A stretch of 64,000 bases of DNA from Apoderus coryli (lineage: Eukaryota; Arthropoda; Insecta; Coleoptera; Attelabidae): contig OU452204.1 in assembly GCA_911728435.2 (NCBI GenBank), forward strand, positions 6,882,001-6,946,000, read 5' to 3'. Below are positions 23,901-37,989 of this stretch, piece by piece (the stretch's first letter is position 1; each line of letters begins with the position of its first letter). A program made the translations under genes and the position numbers. Below the pieces are notes generated by a model. It did no database searches. It saw only the letters and a program-made list of their open reading frames with translations, and was not told the DNA's origin.

Positions 23901-26900
23901 CGATCAATCGACACGAGCCTATTTTGACCGATTGACAAATTGTGCGTGATCCAATGCGAACAAATTTTTTTGACAATGAAACGTTTATGCAATATTGAAT
24001 GTATGCTGGTCCCACTAATGCCTAAGGTTGTCTCAATCTCTTGATAGGTCACATGATGATCTTGCGCGCACAGCATCAATGGTTTATGGAACAACAACTG
24101 ATTTTGGACGACCTTCACGAAATTCGGTTGGGAGTGAACTACGACCACGAATGAATTCACCATGCCATCGATACACTGGTCCTTGATGGAGCTTCATCGC
24201 CAAAAATTGAATTAAGTTCATCCATGCACTGTTGCTGAGTTCATCCACGTCGAAAGTTGTAAAAAATAATCGCACGAAAATGTTCACGATTTATTTCCAT
24301 ATTTGGGCCAAGATGAATCTTTTAAGTTACTGTAAACAACACAAGTAGCGCTCGTATGTCAAAACGTTCTGAGTACATATAACCTCAAAAATGTCCAACT
24401 TTATGATAGAGCTGTCAGTTGCCAGATTGCAACACCAGGGCTGCCAAATCCCGAAATATAAAAGGCAACCCTCGTAGAGTGCTTTAATTTTATAACTGGT
24501 CATCTGAAGTAGACACGATTTTCGACAAAAACACATCGATTTTGTTTTTGAGGGAGAACTTCAACACCATTGTTGCTTGAAATTTGTGTTCCTCCCATCT
24601 CAACTTTAGAAGTTTAAATGTCATCCCCTGCCTTGTGACACATAATTTTAGGCAGTTTCTTTGAAATGTTTTACCTGTAGATATACACCAAGAATAAATT
24701 AAATTTTTCGATCCGTTTTTGCATCATGAATTATTTGACATTTAAAAATTGCTGGATTCGTCAGTATATATAATTTCATGGCCTTCGTCATCTTCATCTC
24801 CATCTGAATCGCGATAAATTTCATTGTCGTCTTCTAAAACCCTTTTACATTGTCACAGCCTTGTTAATGACACATTTCTGAATGATATGCCGCAAAAATT
24901 GGCCATCGGCAAGTATTTCGAATTTCGAAAATTTTTTCATGACTAATTAATTTACCCCTTACATACTGCCAGCCTATGGTTCTCGATCATGGGGCATAAC
25001 ACTACATGGTTTAAGCAAGAAATACTCTACCGGCAACTTTTTAAAGTTCACAGACTCCTAGACTATTACAAGAAAATGTATAATAAAATAAATATATTTC
25101 TATTCGAGTTTACAGTTGCAACATATTGAGTGTATTGGTACCGAGATATAAACCTCACGTCAGTTTATAACTTGATAAAGTTTTGATGCAAGTTGATTGA
25201 TGGCTTTGTTCGATGAAATTCAAATTTTCTATGATTTAGGTCAAAAATCATGCTAATTAAGTACGAGGGGGCGTTTTTAATTCCGCAGAATAGTAGGTGT
25301 GCCAGTTAAGGCTTTAGTCGTCACAAATTCTATGACTTATCATTAGTAATAAATGCCAAATTTTATCTTATTACGGTCACTAATTTTTGAACTATTCTCG
25401 ATCAAGTAATTCGACCGTAAAGAAAAGAAAAGACATCGATGAAATCGAACATCGCGCCGTTTTAAAATGATGAATGAATGAATAATAATCCGAATAATCT
25501 TCCTTAGTTATTAACTACTTAGTTTTAAATAAAAATTGATAATTTTGTATCTTTTTAAGGATGATGATGAATGTTTTACCGTAGAATAAGAGACAAACAG
25601 TGTGCTTTTACTTAACAAAAAAGTTGGTGCTATTTTACTGAAATAGGAGCTCATTGTGACGTAATCTCAATAATCAGCAATTCAATTTGATAAACGTTTG
25701 TTAAATAAACAAAAAAACTTCAATGCAATGAAAAGTTAATTAACATGTTACAATGTCTAAGGCAGAGCGATATGTCCTTAAAAATATGTTGTGATACTTC
25801 TTTCAATGCCTGCAACATTTGTTTCATGACGAATTCACAAATTTATTTTAAAGCGATACAGTTATCTTTCTTTTTGTTTTAAATTACGCTTTTCAAGTGC
25901 ATAATTATACACATTATACATTTTCATGAAGCCATCGTAAATCCATAAAATTTGATTGAGGATCCTCCCTGTAGTATTCTTTGGCAAAAATGGACAGGTA
26001 CTGCACAGTCACTAGGAAGCAACTTTTAAATCCGTTGAACACGTTATGAATGTTATTGATATCGTTGTAGAAATGGATTTAAATCCGCGAGCTTGAATAT
26101 CCGGAGATGCCTTTATAGTAATCAATTTCAATACTTCTTGAATCATAATCAATAAGTGAAGTCTATTGTAAGGCATTTTGCATTACGCATACGAACGGTG
26201 CAGATTTATCAATAAGCGAAGATCAGGGTGCAACGGTTTCTCTACCTCTACAATCCAACAAAGGTATTGCTTTATTGAGCTGTATTCTGGTGCGGCATGA
26301 AATGTCTAAATCACTATACGTAAGTAAAACTGAAGTCCAGATAGCACAGCAAAAATTGGTAGTTTTTGTCAGAAGAATATTGAGTGTCATATTGTCAATG
26401 TCAAATACAAAACCAACGAGCGGATATTTATATAGTAGTAAAATTGTCATAAACTTTAGACTTAAGAAGCATTATGTAACTTGTAAGTAGCATACGCTTT
26501 GAAGCATTGTCATTCGAAAAACTGGTCTTAAATGATTGTTTTCACGAAGTTTAGATAACTGCAAATATAGTGAAAATTTAAAACTTTTTACAAAGGTCAT
26601 ATTTTGATACTCTGGTCACTCATCAATTGGTCCATTAGTCCTCCAATAATGACGTCGATTTTTGGGAATGCATTGTATGAAACGATGCGAAATCAAATTT
26701 AAGGTTGCACTAATTTAAATTAGGGGACTTATAGGCTACCAAACTATTAACTATTTGGTTAGAGTTTGATAGGGTAACTCTCATATATAGATAAGTCAAT
26801 AAAATAGCATATAATATAAAGCTCTCTTGGTATCTACAGTAAACTATTATATTAGTCCCACATAGCGAGATATTATGTAATAGGATAAAATCAATTTTCG

Positions 26901-29900
26901 TTTAATTAATACATAATAAAATATCTCTCTGGCTGATGTATGGTTTTCTGAATTTATTACTAGAGTTGTTCATCAATAACTAATAATGTAATAAAGTTGC
27001 TGAAATAGAAACCTGAAATACAACCCACAACCCATACAATCTAGTTTTTTTTTTGTTGGTCTGGTTCAGTATCCCTTCTGAATTAAGTTACCGTATGAAA
27101 ATATTAAAATGCTAAATAGCCGAGAAATTCTACTGCTAAGTAATTTTTACAAACTGTAAAAATTTTGTAGAAGTGGTTTTTTAATAGTATTTAAAACATG
27201 TTCTATCCAGTATGTACAGGGTGAGTCACGAGGAACTGTACATACTTCTACCATAAGTAGAGGCACTTTAGGGGATTATAAAATGACCATTAAAAAATGT
27301 CTCCTTGTTTTGTTTATTAATATACAGGGTGAATTATGGATCTTTACCAAAACAATGTTTCGTCATATATTTTCAATGATTAAGTCGATTTATCTCATTT
27401 TTTTATAAAAGTGTGTATTGGTGTCTGGCAACTAACTGACATATTCAGAATTGAAAAAATCCAGGTCCGTCTTCGAGAAAATTTGTGAGACTGCTTCATA
27501 TTCAACACTTCACCCTGCATATGATTTTTCAAAAATCTGATTTAATTTTTTCAGAGGGCATAAATAAACAGTTAGACCTGGGTATTTGAGTTTTTTGTTA
27601 CACTCACCTCACATTTCCAATTAAAGATTCATTTTAGAGCCAAATTGAAAATTGGCAATAATGAAGTATCTTACTGTATAATAATGTTTAGTTATTAAAA
27701 AGAAATCTTCAAAATAAACAGAAACGACACACACTGTGCTCCAGTATGGTAAATATCATACAAGCCAGGGAAATGTTTATTCATAAATTAAGAAATAAAT
27801 CTACTTAATCATTGAAAAGGTATGACGAAACATTGTTTTGGTGAAGATCCATAATTCACCCTATATATTAATAATCAAAACAAGGAGACATTTTTTAATG
27901 GTCATTTGATAATCCCCTAACGTGCCTCTACTTATGGTAGAAGTATGTACAGTTCCTCGTGACTCACCCTGTATAAATATAATCTTATGGAAATAGTTAA
28001 TTTTAAACGAGTTTATCTCTTAAGGATGAATGAACTTACGTCTACTCCAGCACTAATAAATGTCATAGAATTTCGGTCAAATTGGATTTCCAACAAAACC
28101 ATATGTACATGTTCCGAGACATTATATCATCTTCAGTGGTAGCATATAGGATATCAAATATAGAAAGTGACTATTTTATTAAAAATTATAGTGATTCTCA
28201 AAATTCACACATTTGTACTCATACACTTAAGAATATTGTTATTATGTTAAATTTACCATTTCTAGAACAATCCGTTATTTCGTAGCCTCAATAGATAGTA
28301 TCTTGAAATTTTGAAGGCAGTATTAGGAAAGTTGAATCATAAGATTACAGGGTTGTCGCAAATTATTGTAGTATTTTCACCCTTTTAAAATAGGCAACAC
28401 CCTGTATATTATCAAATATTCTGAAAGACAATCAAATTCCATTTCAAATGATAGGCCCTATACCTATACCTAAATGGTTAGGTTTTTTGAAATAAAAGCA
28501 AGGTCCTAGAAAAATTGGATTTTTTCGGTATACCTACATATTTTAATTAGGTAGCCATGAACCGTCATTAAAAGAGTCTGATTTTTAGTTCATAGCTAAT
28601 AAAACGCTTGTTGTTTATTGACCAATGTCGTGTACTAGTTAAATTTATGTCATAACATGCAGTAGGCCATGACAATGACATAAAGGTTTGACGTTTGCAA
28701 TAATTCCTTGTCAGTGTGTATGCATTTACACATAGATTTAAGTATAAGTTTTTGATAGATGTTAAAAGTAGTTTGCTGAAAATGGCACAATATTAACAAA
28801 TTTTTAAATGTTAAACATATTCTACATTCATGGAGAATGTGGAAAATTTGTAGAAAAAACTATTCGAACAGTTAATGAGAAGCATCCTTATTTGATTTCA
28901 TTAGCTTAGTCCAGGTTTCGCAAAATTGAATCAAATTTTATTCGGAGCAGTCAAATTAAAACAACAAGAAGAAGAGAAAAAACAGTAACTGAAGATGAGG
29001 AACAGGTAACAAACGTTTTAGAGATACACCCAGGGAGAACCTAGATTGTCAATTAGAGTAGCTGACAACGCAGTTGGAGTCTCATATTCATCTTGTCAAA
29101 AAATATTAAAATCTACTAAAATGCAGAACTACAAATTTTCTCTAAATGGAATAATTCGAGAAGTAACCATTTTTAAAGAAGAAGAAGAAAGTTCATACCC
29201 GCTTCCGGAAAAAATCCAATTTTTCGAGAAACTTGCTATTGTTTCGAAAACCTTAGCAATTAGGTAAAGGAATATGGCCTATCATTTAAAAGATAATTTG
29301 ATTGTCTTTGTATGTACCTTTAAAATTTGAAGATATAGGAAAACCTGTTTTTGTTTTGGGCCAAAAAAAAAACGAAATAATTTATTTTTTCAAAAACATT
29401 TGAAGATAGCTATACGGAAAGGTTAAGAAAAATACTATAATAATATATAGGATGTTCTCTTTAAGATAAAGAAGTTAATATCAACTTCCGGTATAACCGA
29501 AAGTGCCGACATCATGAATATGTTTTTAAAAAGAGGCTCTTTCCTTCTTATATACATGTAGAGCGTTTTAAATCAACATATTTATTTTTCTCCTGAAACT
29601 TCTAATAAAACACATAGCTGAATCACTCTGAATGATTGGCGTTTAGAAAATATTTGTATTTAAATTTATTTTTCATGACTATGAGATTATTGTTTGTTAA
29701 TAATTTTATGTTTTAAACTACGTTGTTGGTTGGTTTGTGAAGAATAACAGAAATTATATGAGATTTATTTGTGCGGAGGAGATGTAATTTCATGCATCCT
29801 AAAATACTAAATTTTAAAAATTTCTCTAAACAGTTGACAAACCTTTGAATCCTCCGTATGAGACAAAATATAGGGGGTCCATGGTCCACAACTATTTTAA

Positions 29901-32900
29901 TAATGAGTAGGAAATTTGGAAATGCCAATAACTTCTGATTTTCAAATGGAGCCGCATGTGTATTTTTGACTTTTTCTTTTAATTAGCATATCATTTTAGG
30001 TATGATAGTACTACTTTTGAAAGATATTTTTACAACAAATGATTTTTAATTAATTTTTAGAAAATACATTTAATGCTGCCACGGGAGTAAATGCATTTAG
30101 TTGGATGTTTTAATGATCAGAAAAATGTGAAACTACATTTTTTTTTTACCGGAACGGAGAAAATTGAGTTCAAAATTAAATAAAGGCGTTTTTTAAAAAT
30201 ACCTCATTTTTTAAATGGAACCATAAGCCATACAATTTTTGATATCAAAAAATAGGACAAAAAATCTGCTTTTAACAAAAATTAATTGATAATACCCGGT
30301 TTGGTTACATTTAAAAAATGTGGTATTTTGAAAAAAACCTCTTTATTCAACTTTTACCGTTTATTATTATAAACTTCCAACCAAATTAATTTATTCCAGT
30401 GGTAGCGGCAAAATTTAATTACTAAAAATTAATTAAAATATTTTTTTTGCAAAAAAATCTTTCAACAATATTCTTGTTGTACGTAAAATGTACCGCTTGT
30501 TTCAAAAATGTCAAAAAATACAAGGCAGCAATTTCAGAGATGTCAAAATTGTCATTTTTTTCAAAAATTTAAAAAATAGCATAATTTTTTTTAATTTGGG
30601 AAAATTTCAAAGGAAGGTTGCTTCTTTGTGAAGTTATTACCCATGTAAGTACCAATTTTCATCAGTCAGGTGAAATTATTTTTTTTAACTATGCATAAGT
30701 ATTTCAAATCTTTAAAAATGTATTACAAAATCTTTCCTTAATTTAAAGTTATGTTTTCCATTCCCTTAAGGTACAAATTATTATGTCTAAAACTGCTTTT
30801 TCCATAAAACATTAAATCTTTAATAAAAGTCCGTTGATGCAAAGTTGCAATAATAAAGATTACCTTTGCATTTTAATTTTTTATCGATTTTTTATTAACT
30901 AGATTAATAGTTCCATAGAACGAAAAGAAAAATACTACAAAAAATGCTTTTAATTTACTCTTAACTGAAACTTGAAATTCAGCAAATGACTTAATATTTT
31001 ACTTTAAAAGCGAAGATTAATTTGAAAAGATAATTGACTTAAGGTACTCTGGACACAATTTAGCTGTAATTTAATGTTGGATTCTTTAATTTAGTTTTAA
31101 ATCAATACTAAGTTTACAATTTGTTAGAGTAGATATTGTTTTCACAGCATCCTAAAACAATTTCCTGAGTTTCAAGTTTCAGTTAGGAGTAGAAGCATGT
31201 TTTTTATTTTTTTCTTTTAAATCAACGTTACTAAAATATTTTTTCCGAACGAAATGATATCGATTTTGACCGGCCAGGAAATTCACATATGCATGTAAAT
31301 CGAATGAAAAATAATAAAAAATAAAATAAAAATATCCTATATGATGCGTATTTTCTGTATGACACTATGAACTTTTTTGTGTGCCGCCCCTGAGCTCCAA
31401 AAATTAAGCATATCGAATAGATATAATATTTAATTTAAAAGCTCTTTGGCTCTTAAATTTTTTGTAAATAAAGCACCGTTTCTGACTTCAATGAAGCCAA
31501 TCTCATTAAACAATTATTCTTAATTATGAGGCATATTCACACACAAAATAAGTACAAAGGAATTAGGTTTAATTCTTTATTAAACGCACACAAGGGAAAA
31601 AATAGCTATCTAGAACGTTAAAGAAATTCTAACAACCAAAGCAAATTTTAACAATTCAACAAAAATATATAAGCTAAAGCAATTTATTGTTCTGTGTTCA
31701 CCGCCTACTTGAAAGCACTTTTCAAAACGTTTTTGTAAGGAGTTTTCTATGTCACGATAAACCTGTCTTTTATTTTTTTTATAATTTAAGGTCCTTAAAC
31801 ACAATTTTGCCATAATTTTTAGACCATATTTAGAAGTCAATGGATTCAAATCTGGACCAAGGAAATTCAAACACCATCTTACAAAGAGTAGGGTACATCT
31901 CCAAGCAGTTCATTAAATTTTGTTGCAAAAATAATACATTAAATTTGGAGATCGTGTAAACCAAGTAAATTCAATATGGCTGGGCTTATGTGACATAGTC
32001 ACCTACCGCGCACCTCATTTGCATTTTTAATAAAACTAACGACAGACTCTCAAAATGATAATGCAACATTTTGAGGTTAATTTCGCAGTTAATTGTTAAT
32101 CAAATTTGTAAAAGGAACGTGCGTGACAGACAGGTGATTGAAAAATGCTGATATTTCGCGTTGGAAGACAACGCCTATCATTAATTTAACAGTAAATGTC
32201 AAACGTGAAATTGTTATGTTTGACGGATATATTGTAGCGTTCTATTTGGTAATTAAAATAGCAGGATTATGGGAAAAGATTATTATAAAATCTTAGGAAT
32301 ATCCAAAAAAGCTGACGATGACGAAATTAAAAAAGCTTATAGAAAATTGGCTTTAAAATATCATCCGGATAAGAACAAGTCAGCAGAGGCTGAGGAGAAA
32401 TTTAAGGAAATAGCTGAAGCGTACGAAGTAAGAAAAATAAGTAGCTTACAATTCCTTGAGATATTTTTATTGAATTCAGTAGTACATTAGTTTATTTTAC
32501 AAAAATCTGATTATACCATTAGTGTATTTATACTTTATATTATAAGTAAAAAGATAATATGTTTTTCGGCATTTTTAAGGTGCTCTCTGACAGTAAAAAA
32601 CGGGAAATTTATGATCAATATGGTGAAGAAGGTCTGAAAGGAAGTATTCCTGGAAACGGAAGAAGCGGTTTTACCTATACATTTCACGGAGATCCGCGTG
32701 CAACTTTTGCTCAGTTTTTCGGTAACACTAATCCATTCCAAAGTTTTTTCCGCGTGGACGACATGGAAATGGATAGCGACATGAATGATCCATTTTCTGG
32801 TAACTTTCTTAACGCTCTACCATCGTGATTGTATCTGAAGCTTAAAATGATGCCTTTTCAGTATTTTTCCAGCCAAGAAGCAGACATTCGTCATCTCCTC

Positions 32901-35900
32901 AGCATAACAAGACACAAGATCCGCCAATAGAACACGATTTATATATAGCCCTAGAAGACATTCTAAACGGCTGTACAAAAAACATTAAAATCACTCGCAA
33001 AGTGATGCGCTCAAACGGTGCAATGGCCCATGAAGAGAAGTTATTGACTGTGAAGGTGAAACCTGGTTGGAAAGCTGGAACACGAATAACATTTCCAAAA
33101 GTAAGATGCACTGTTATAAATGCTTTTGCTTTGATAAAATTGTAGAAGCATAAGCACCATCTATATAATTCGAAAATGTCGACGTTTAAATATTTACTAG
33201 TATCTATGTTATGTTCCTTAACGAAATTTCCATAAAAAGCAAAGGAAAATTGGACATATGACCTTTAAAACTGCAATAAAAGCCGTGCAAATGCAAATAT
33301 ACGCGGATTAAGTTCTCTGACGGATATCAAATCGACCGCTTCGCTTTTATTTCATTAAATATCTCTTAGTTAGACTATAGAAATGTTGACGTTATCAAAA
33401 CAAACGCATACTTATGTAAGCAATCTGAATTTTTCGTAATCTGATGTCTCTTTGAACCAATAGACCGCATAGCAGTAGTTCATATAATAAAAAAACGAGC
33501 GCATCTCTGAAACGTAAATTGAGAAGCAAATGATCGAGAATAAATTATATGGTCCAACTCATACTACTCGTACAATAATCAGATTTATTATCTTAATCAA
33601 GCTCCAGGTTCCCCCAGGAAGAATAGTTTAATTAACGAAAAATACATATAATACATTGGAGCTTAATACAGTGTCCCTCATAATATTCGCTACATTTGAA
33701 AACAATTTTAATTACGATATTTCATCATATCTTCTAAAAATTTGTTTTGACTGATAACATAATTTCGTTATTTTAAGAATATTTCTATAAAGTTAGATTA
33801 TTTTGCATTATTTACACAATTTATAAGTTTTTGACAGAACCGGGATAATTTTGACGAATCTAAATGTAGCAATAAGGAGAAAGTCCATTCAAAATGGGCC
33901 TTGTACCAAATATGAAGAAATAATGATTTTGTAGCCACATTTCACTTTTCATATTTTATTTTATTCTAAAAGACAAATTATAGCAACATAACCAAAACAA
34001 AAGGAGTTATCGCGGGGTCATTCAATTAAAGAACTGTTTCGCTCAATCCAACACTGTATAAAATTTGATTTAGCCATTCTCTTATAAGTGTATCCAAAGT
34101 CAATGTAAAATATATAAATTTAACGATTCTACCGGGGCTATCCGTTCCCATGCCTCTTTACATTATCAAAGGGCATCGAATGCAGCGTTTTTTGATACAT
34201 TTCTCGTGTAAGTGTATATAAAACGTATAAATAATTTATTATACGTTTTATATACACGCCTGCCAAATGATACCGACAGTAATGAAAATAACTACAGTGA
34301 CTGGAAAAAGTATTGGGTTAATGATTATTTAAAAAAAAAAGGATTAGAGTTTGCAAATAAATATATATGAATGAAACACATAATTTTTTTATGATATTTG
34401 GTAGAGGCTTATTTTGATAGTTATGGTGAATTCATTGACCAAATACAGATTTTTTCCAAAATTCCTAATATAATTCCTAATAGGTGTTCTAAAAAATTTC
34501 AAATTTCGAAAACTGATATAGGCCTTGGATTTTTCGAAACGAGGCATGTTTGACTCCAAAAAGAGACCTCATCAACCTTCGGTCAAAATGGAACAAAATA
34601 TTAACATTTTTCAGATGATGTATTAAAATGTTGTTATTGCATTTTAAGCTGATAATGGAGTGAAACTCCGAAACATGTCCAATTTTTAAGAAAATATCAA
34701 CTTATCTTCAGAATGTTATTACAAAGCTTATGAAACGATCTACTATTTATTATAGTAGCATAACCAAACTCAACAAGAATCATTTCTGATATCCCTGTGT
34801 AAATAATTACAAATATTCACTAGTAATACTATAAGAGGGTACTAAGTAATCGGTTATACAAGGTATTTCTAAAATAGGTGTTCAAAATTTGTGAGCATAT
34901 TTATTCACCTAGTTAAATGTCGTAAACTGACATGAAATTGATTAAAAAGGGATGACCATAGGCGGGTAAAGGGGGGGGAGGGGCTTGCCTTAATTTTAGC
35001 CTATTTTTTTTTCTTGTGACTTTTATTCCATTTGTGTCAAAAATGTGATACAATAAAGTTTTCTACATAAAAAGGCATACTTGTTTTTTCTCCAAAAATT
35101 TAAAGGTTTTCGAGAAATTCGAGTTAGAAAATTCTATATGCCTTTTTTATGTAGAAAACTTTAGTGTATCACATTTTTGACATAAATGGAATAAATGTCA
35201 CAAGAGTAAAAAGTTAGGTTATAATTAAGGCAAGGGTCCCCCCCGTTTACCCGCCTATGGCCATCCTCTTTTATTCAATTTCATGTCAGTTTACGACATT
35301 TAACTAGGTGAATAAATATGCTAAATACATACATATGATTAATTCATCTTAACTCGTTTCGAAAATATTAAAAAAAAAATCGTCTTCAGACAGTCATCTT
35401 TAACATCCTGTATCTTTGTAAATTAAGGATTTTTCGAAAAATTACAATTTAGGTTTTTTCATGATTATACGTCCCCAATTAAGTTAAGTCCCCATAAAGT
35501 TGTTTTAAATAATATAAAAATTACTGTAATCAATTTGGGGTACACAAGTTTCAAATACATTGATTAAATTATCTGTTAGTTTGTCGTATCAGATGAGCAT
35601 CCAATTTTACTTTTATCCGAAATGCATGTGCGTTGAAAATTTATTTTTTACTATGGTTTCTACTATGAAAATGTAATCACACCAGATCGCACATTTAGTT
35701 CATTAAAAGAAAAATTTTGCTACCTATATATTATGCATGTTATGTTCTTTGACTCAAAATAAAATTTGCAAATTTACCCCTTATCGCATATCCAACAACC
35801 TGTGTTATAATGGATCAGCTAACGTTTTTTCTAGAATTACTCTAATTAATTCACATACAAACATGTGAATTTAAATTCTAAAATTCTACTATCAAAAAAG

Positions 35901-37958
35901 ATACTGTGTTACTTTATTTACACCGTAATTAACACTGATTGAAAATTTTACGATTTAAAACGAGACATAGTGGAAAAAAGAAAAGAGCATTTCTAAATAA
36001 AAACTATTTTAGAGCAAGAGAATTGGTGCGAAAGCCGCTATAGTCAAAAAACATTAAAACCGCTTCCGGTTAAATTAAATTGTTACAATCCTTTTTCCAG
36101 GTCATTCTCTTCACTAGTAAAGTGCAACTGAAAAACGGCAACATTTTATATCGTTTGTATCAATTTTACTATTACAGTGTATAGTTAAAAGGAGAAACAC
36201 AATATAAACTACACTACATGGACTAATACATAGTTCTATATTTCAAAGTGCAAATTGTCTCAAAGACGTGGCTCCAATAGACATTTTGTGTGCATTATGA
36301 TTTTGGAACTTGTTCCTAGTATTTATCTTGAGATTGTATTAAAATTTATTATACAGGATATTTAAAATATTCATTATAAATATACTTCGGATTAAAAAGT
36401 ACCATTAATAAATTAGTAATTCAAATGTTCTTGTGAAAGGATGTCGGAGGAAACCACTTACAGTACGGTTTTATGAATTAACACTTCTCTCGATCCCACA
36501 AAGCCTTATTGGGCACGCTACGATCTCGCAATACAATCGGCTTCTATATTATATAAAATAAAAATGATAGGAAATAGATTTAACATTAAACGGTTTTCCA
36601 AACAGAAAATTCTCTACGTTGATTTTTAATATAAACTAAACGCCAAGACTACATTAGGAGAAGGGAATTTCAAAATTCTAACTGCCGAACCAGCGTATCA
36701 TACACAGGTCATACGCATTCTATGGGACAATGTCAAAATTCTAGAATACGAATCTAATTCCACAAAAAGGAAATGAAAAGAAACTATCAGAAGAATCTCA
36801 GAGTTTTCTATAGATATTGACAGTATTTGGCTCAAGATTGTAAAGTTAAAACTCCAAGTACCTACTCCTCTACATTACATTATTTATCACAAACGTCAAA
36901 TTGATTAGTTAAATGTCAATATGACAAAACTATCAACACTAAGAATTATTTGCAATTACAGATTAAAGATTGGTTTTTTATCCTCCGACGATGGTTTCCG
37001 AAATATTAGGACTCCATAAAGATAAGTTTTTTAATTTACGTTTTCCAATTTTTTTTTTTAATTTAGATGAGTCCCCATCCAAATTGGTTGTGACATTGGT
37101 GCACTTCGACAACTCTCTGCGTGTCTATGTGAATGCGTCGAGGTTTCCACTACATTTCTTATATTTATATTAAATTTTCCATGTTTCGAGCTTAGCTAAG
37201 GCCATACTCAGTATTTATGTCCTCAAGTATTAATTATTATATTATTATTTATTAATATTATTGTTCTTTTTTAGATTTTTGATTTGCAGAAAGAACATTT
37301 TTAAGAATGATAATGAGAAAATAATTACTAATTCGTTATGTGGTACCTACCAAATTTGATTTTTATTAATAGCGATTCAAAATCTTGAAAATTAGAACCT
37401 AAAATACCAAAAAAAGTGATAGTATACTAGTAAACAGTGATGCGTTATGTTATACGGATATATTTTGTTAGAAAAATCATGTTTCACAATTTTCTTCTTA
37501 TTCTTCTCCGGGTAGCGCTACCAACCCAGGGAGGGTCTTGGCCGACTGTACTACCTTCCAATAGACTCGATCTGCCATCAGGTCTGTATCGAAAGAAACG
37601 TTCATTTTCAGCAGGTCGTTTTGGATGTTGCCTGTCCATCGCATGCGGGGGCGGCCTAAAGGTCTTTTACCTGGTGGAATCTCTTCCCATACCAGTTTCA
37701 TAAACCTTTCTTCACGGATTTTTTTTTTTTAAGTTTTCTTGAACCTTATTTAGTTTTTTACTAGTCGATTTTCTTGGGAATGAGGTTCAGATGAAACTAG
37801 TTTTTTGAAATAAATATTGTATATTTATTTCATGTCACACTTATTTTCGTACACGTTTCGACAACATTACGTTGTCTTCTTCAGGCAACAGAATCTTCTT
37901 TTTTTTTCTAATTTCTAAAAAATATTAAATATTTTACTAACATAAAACAAAAACATGT

Positions 37959-37989
<31 letters not shown>

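Noticed and set aside
24750..24845. Acidic peptide (- strand) as a piggyBac N-terminus
   Set aside because: Only an acidic stretch is visible; no catalytic domain, ends or TTAA sites were found nearby.
31570..32268. Heat-shock elements upstream of the DNAJB gene
   Set aside because: Isolated GAA/TTC pentamers occur (for example near 31611), but no run of three inverted units was found close to the start.
32899..33111. 70-codon open frame on - across DNAJB exon 3
   Set aside because: It is antisense to a conserved exon and only mirrors its base composition.
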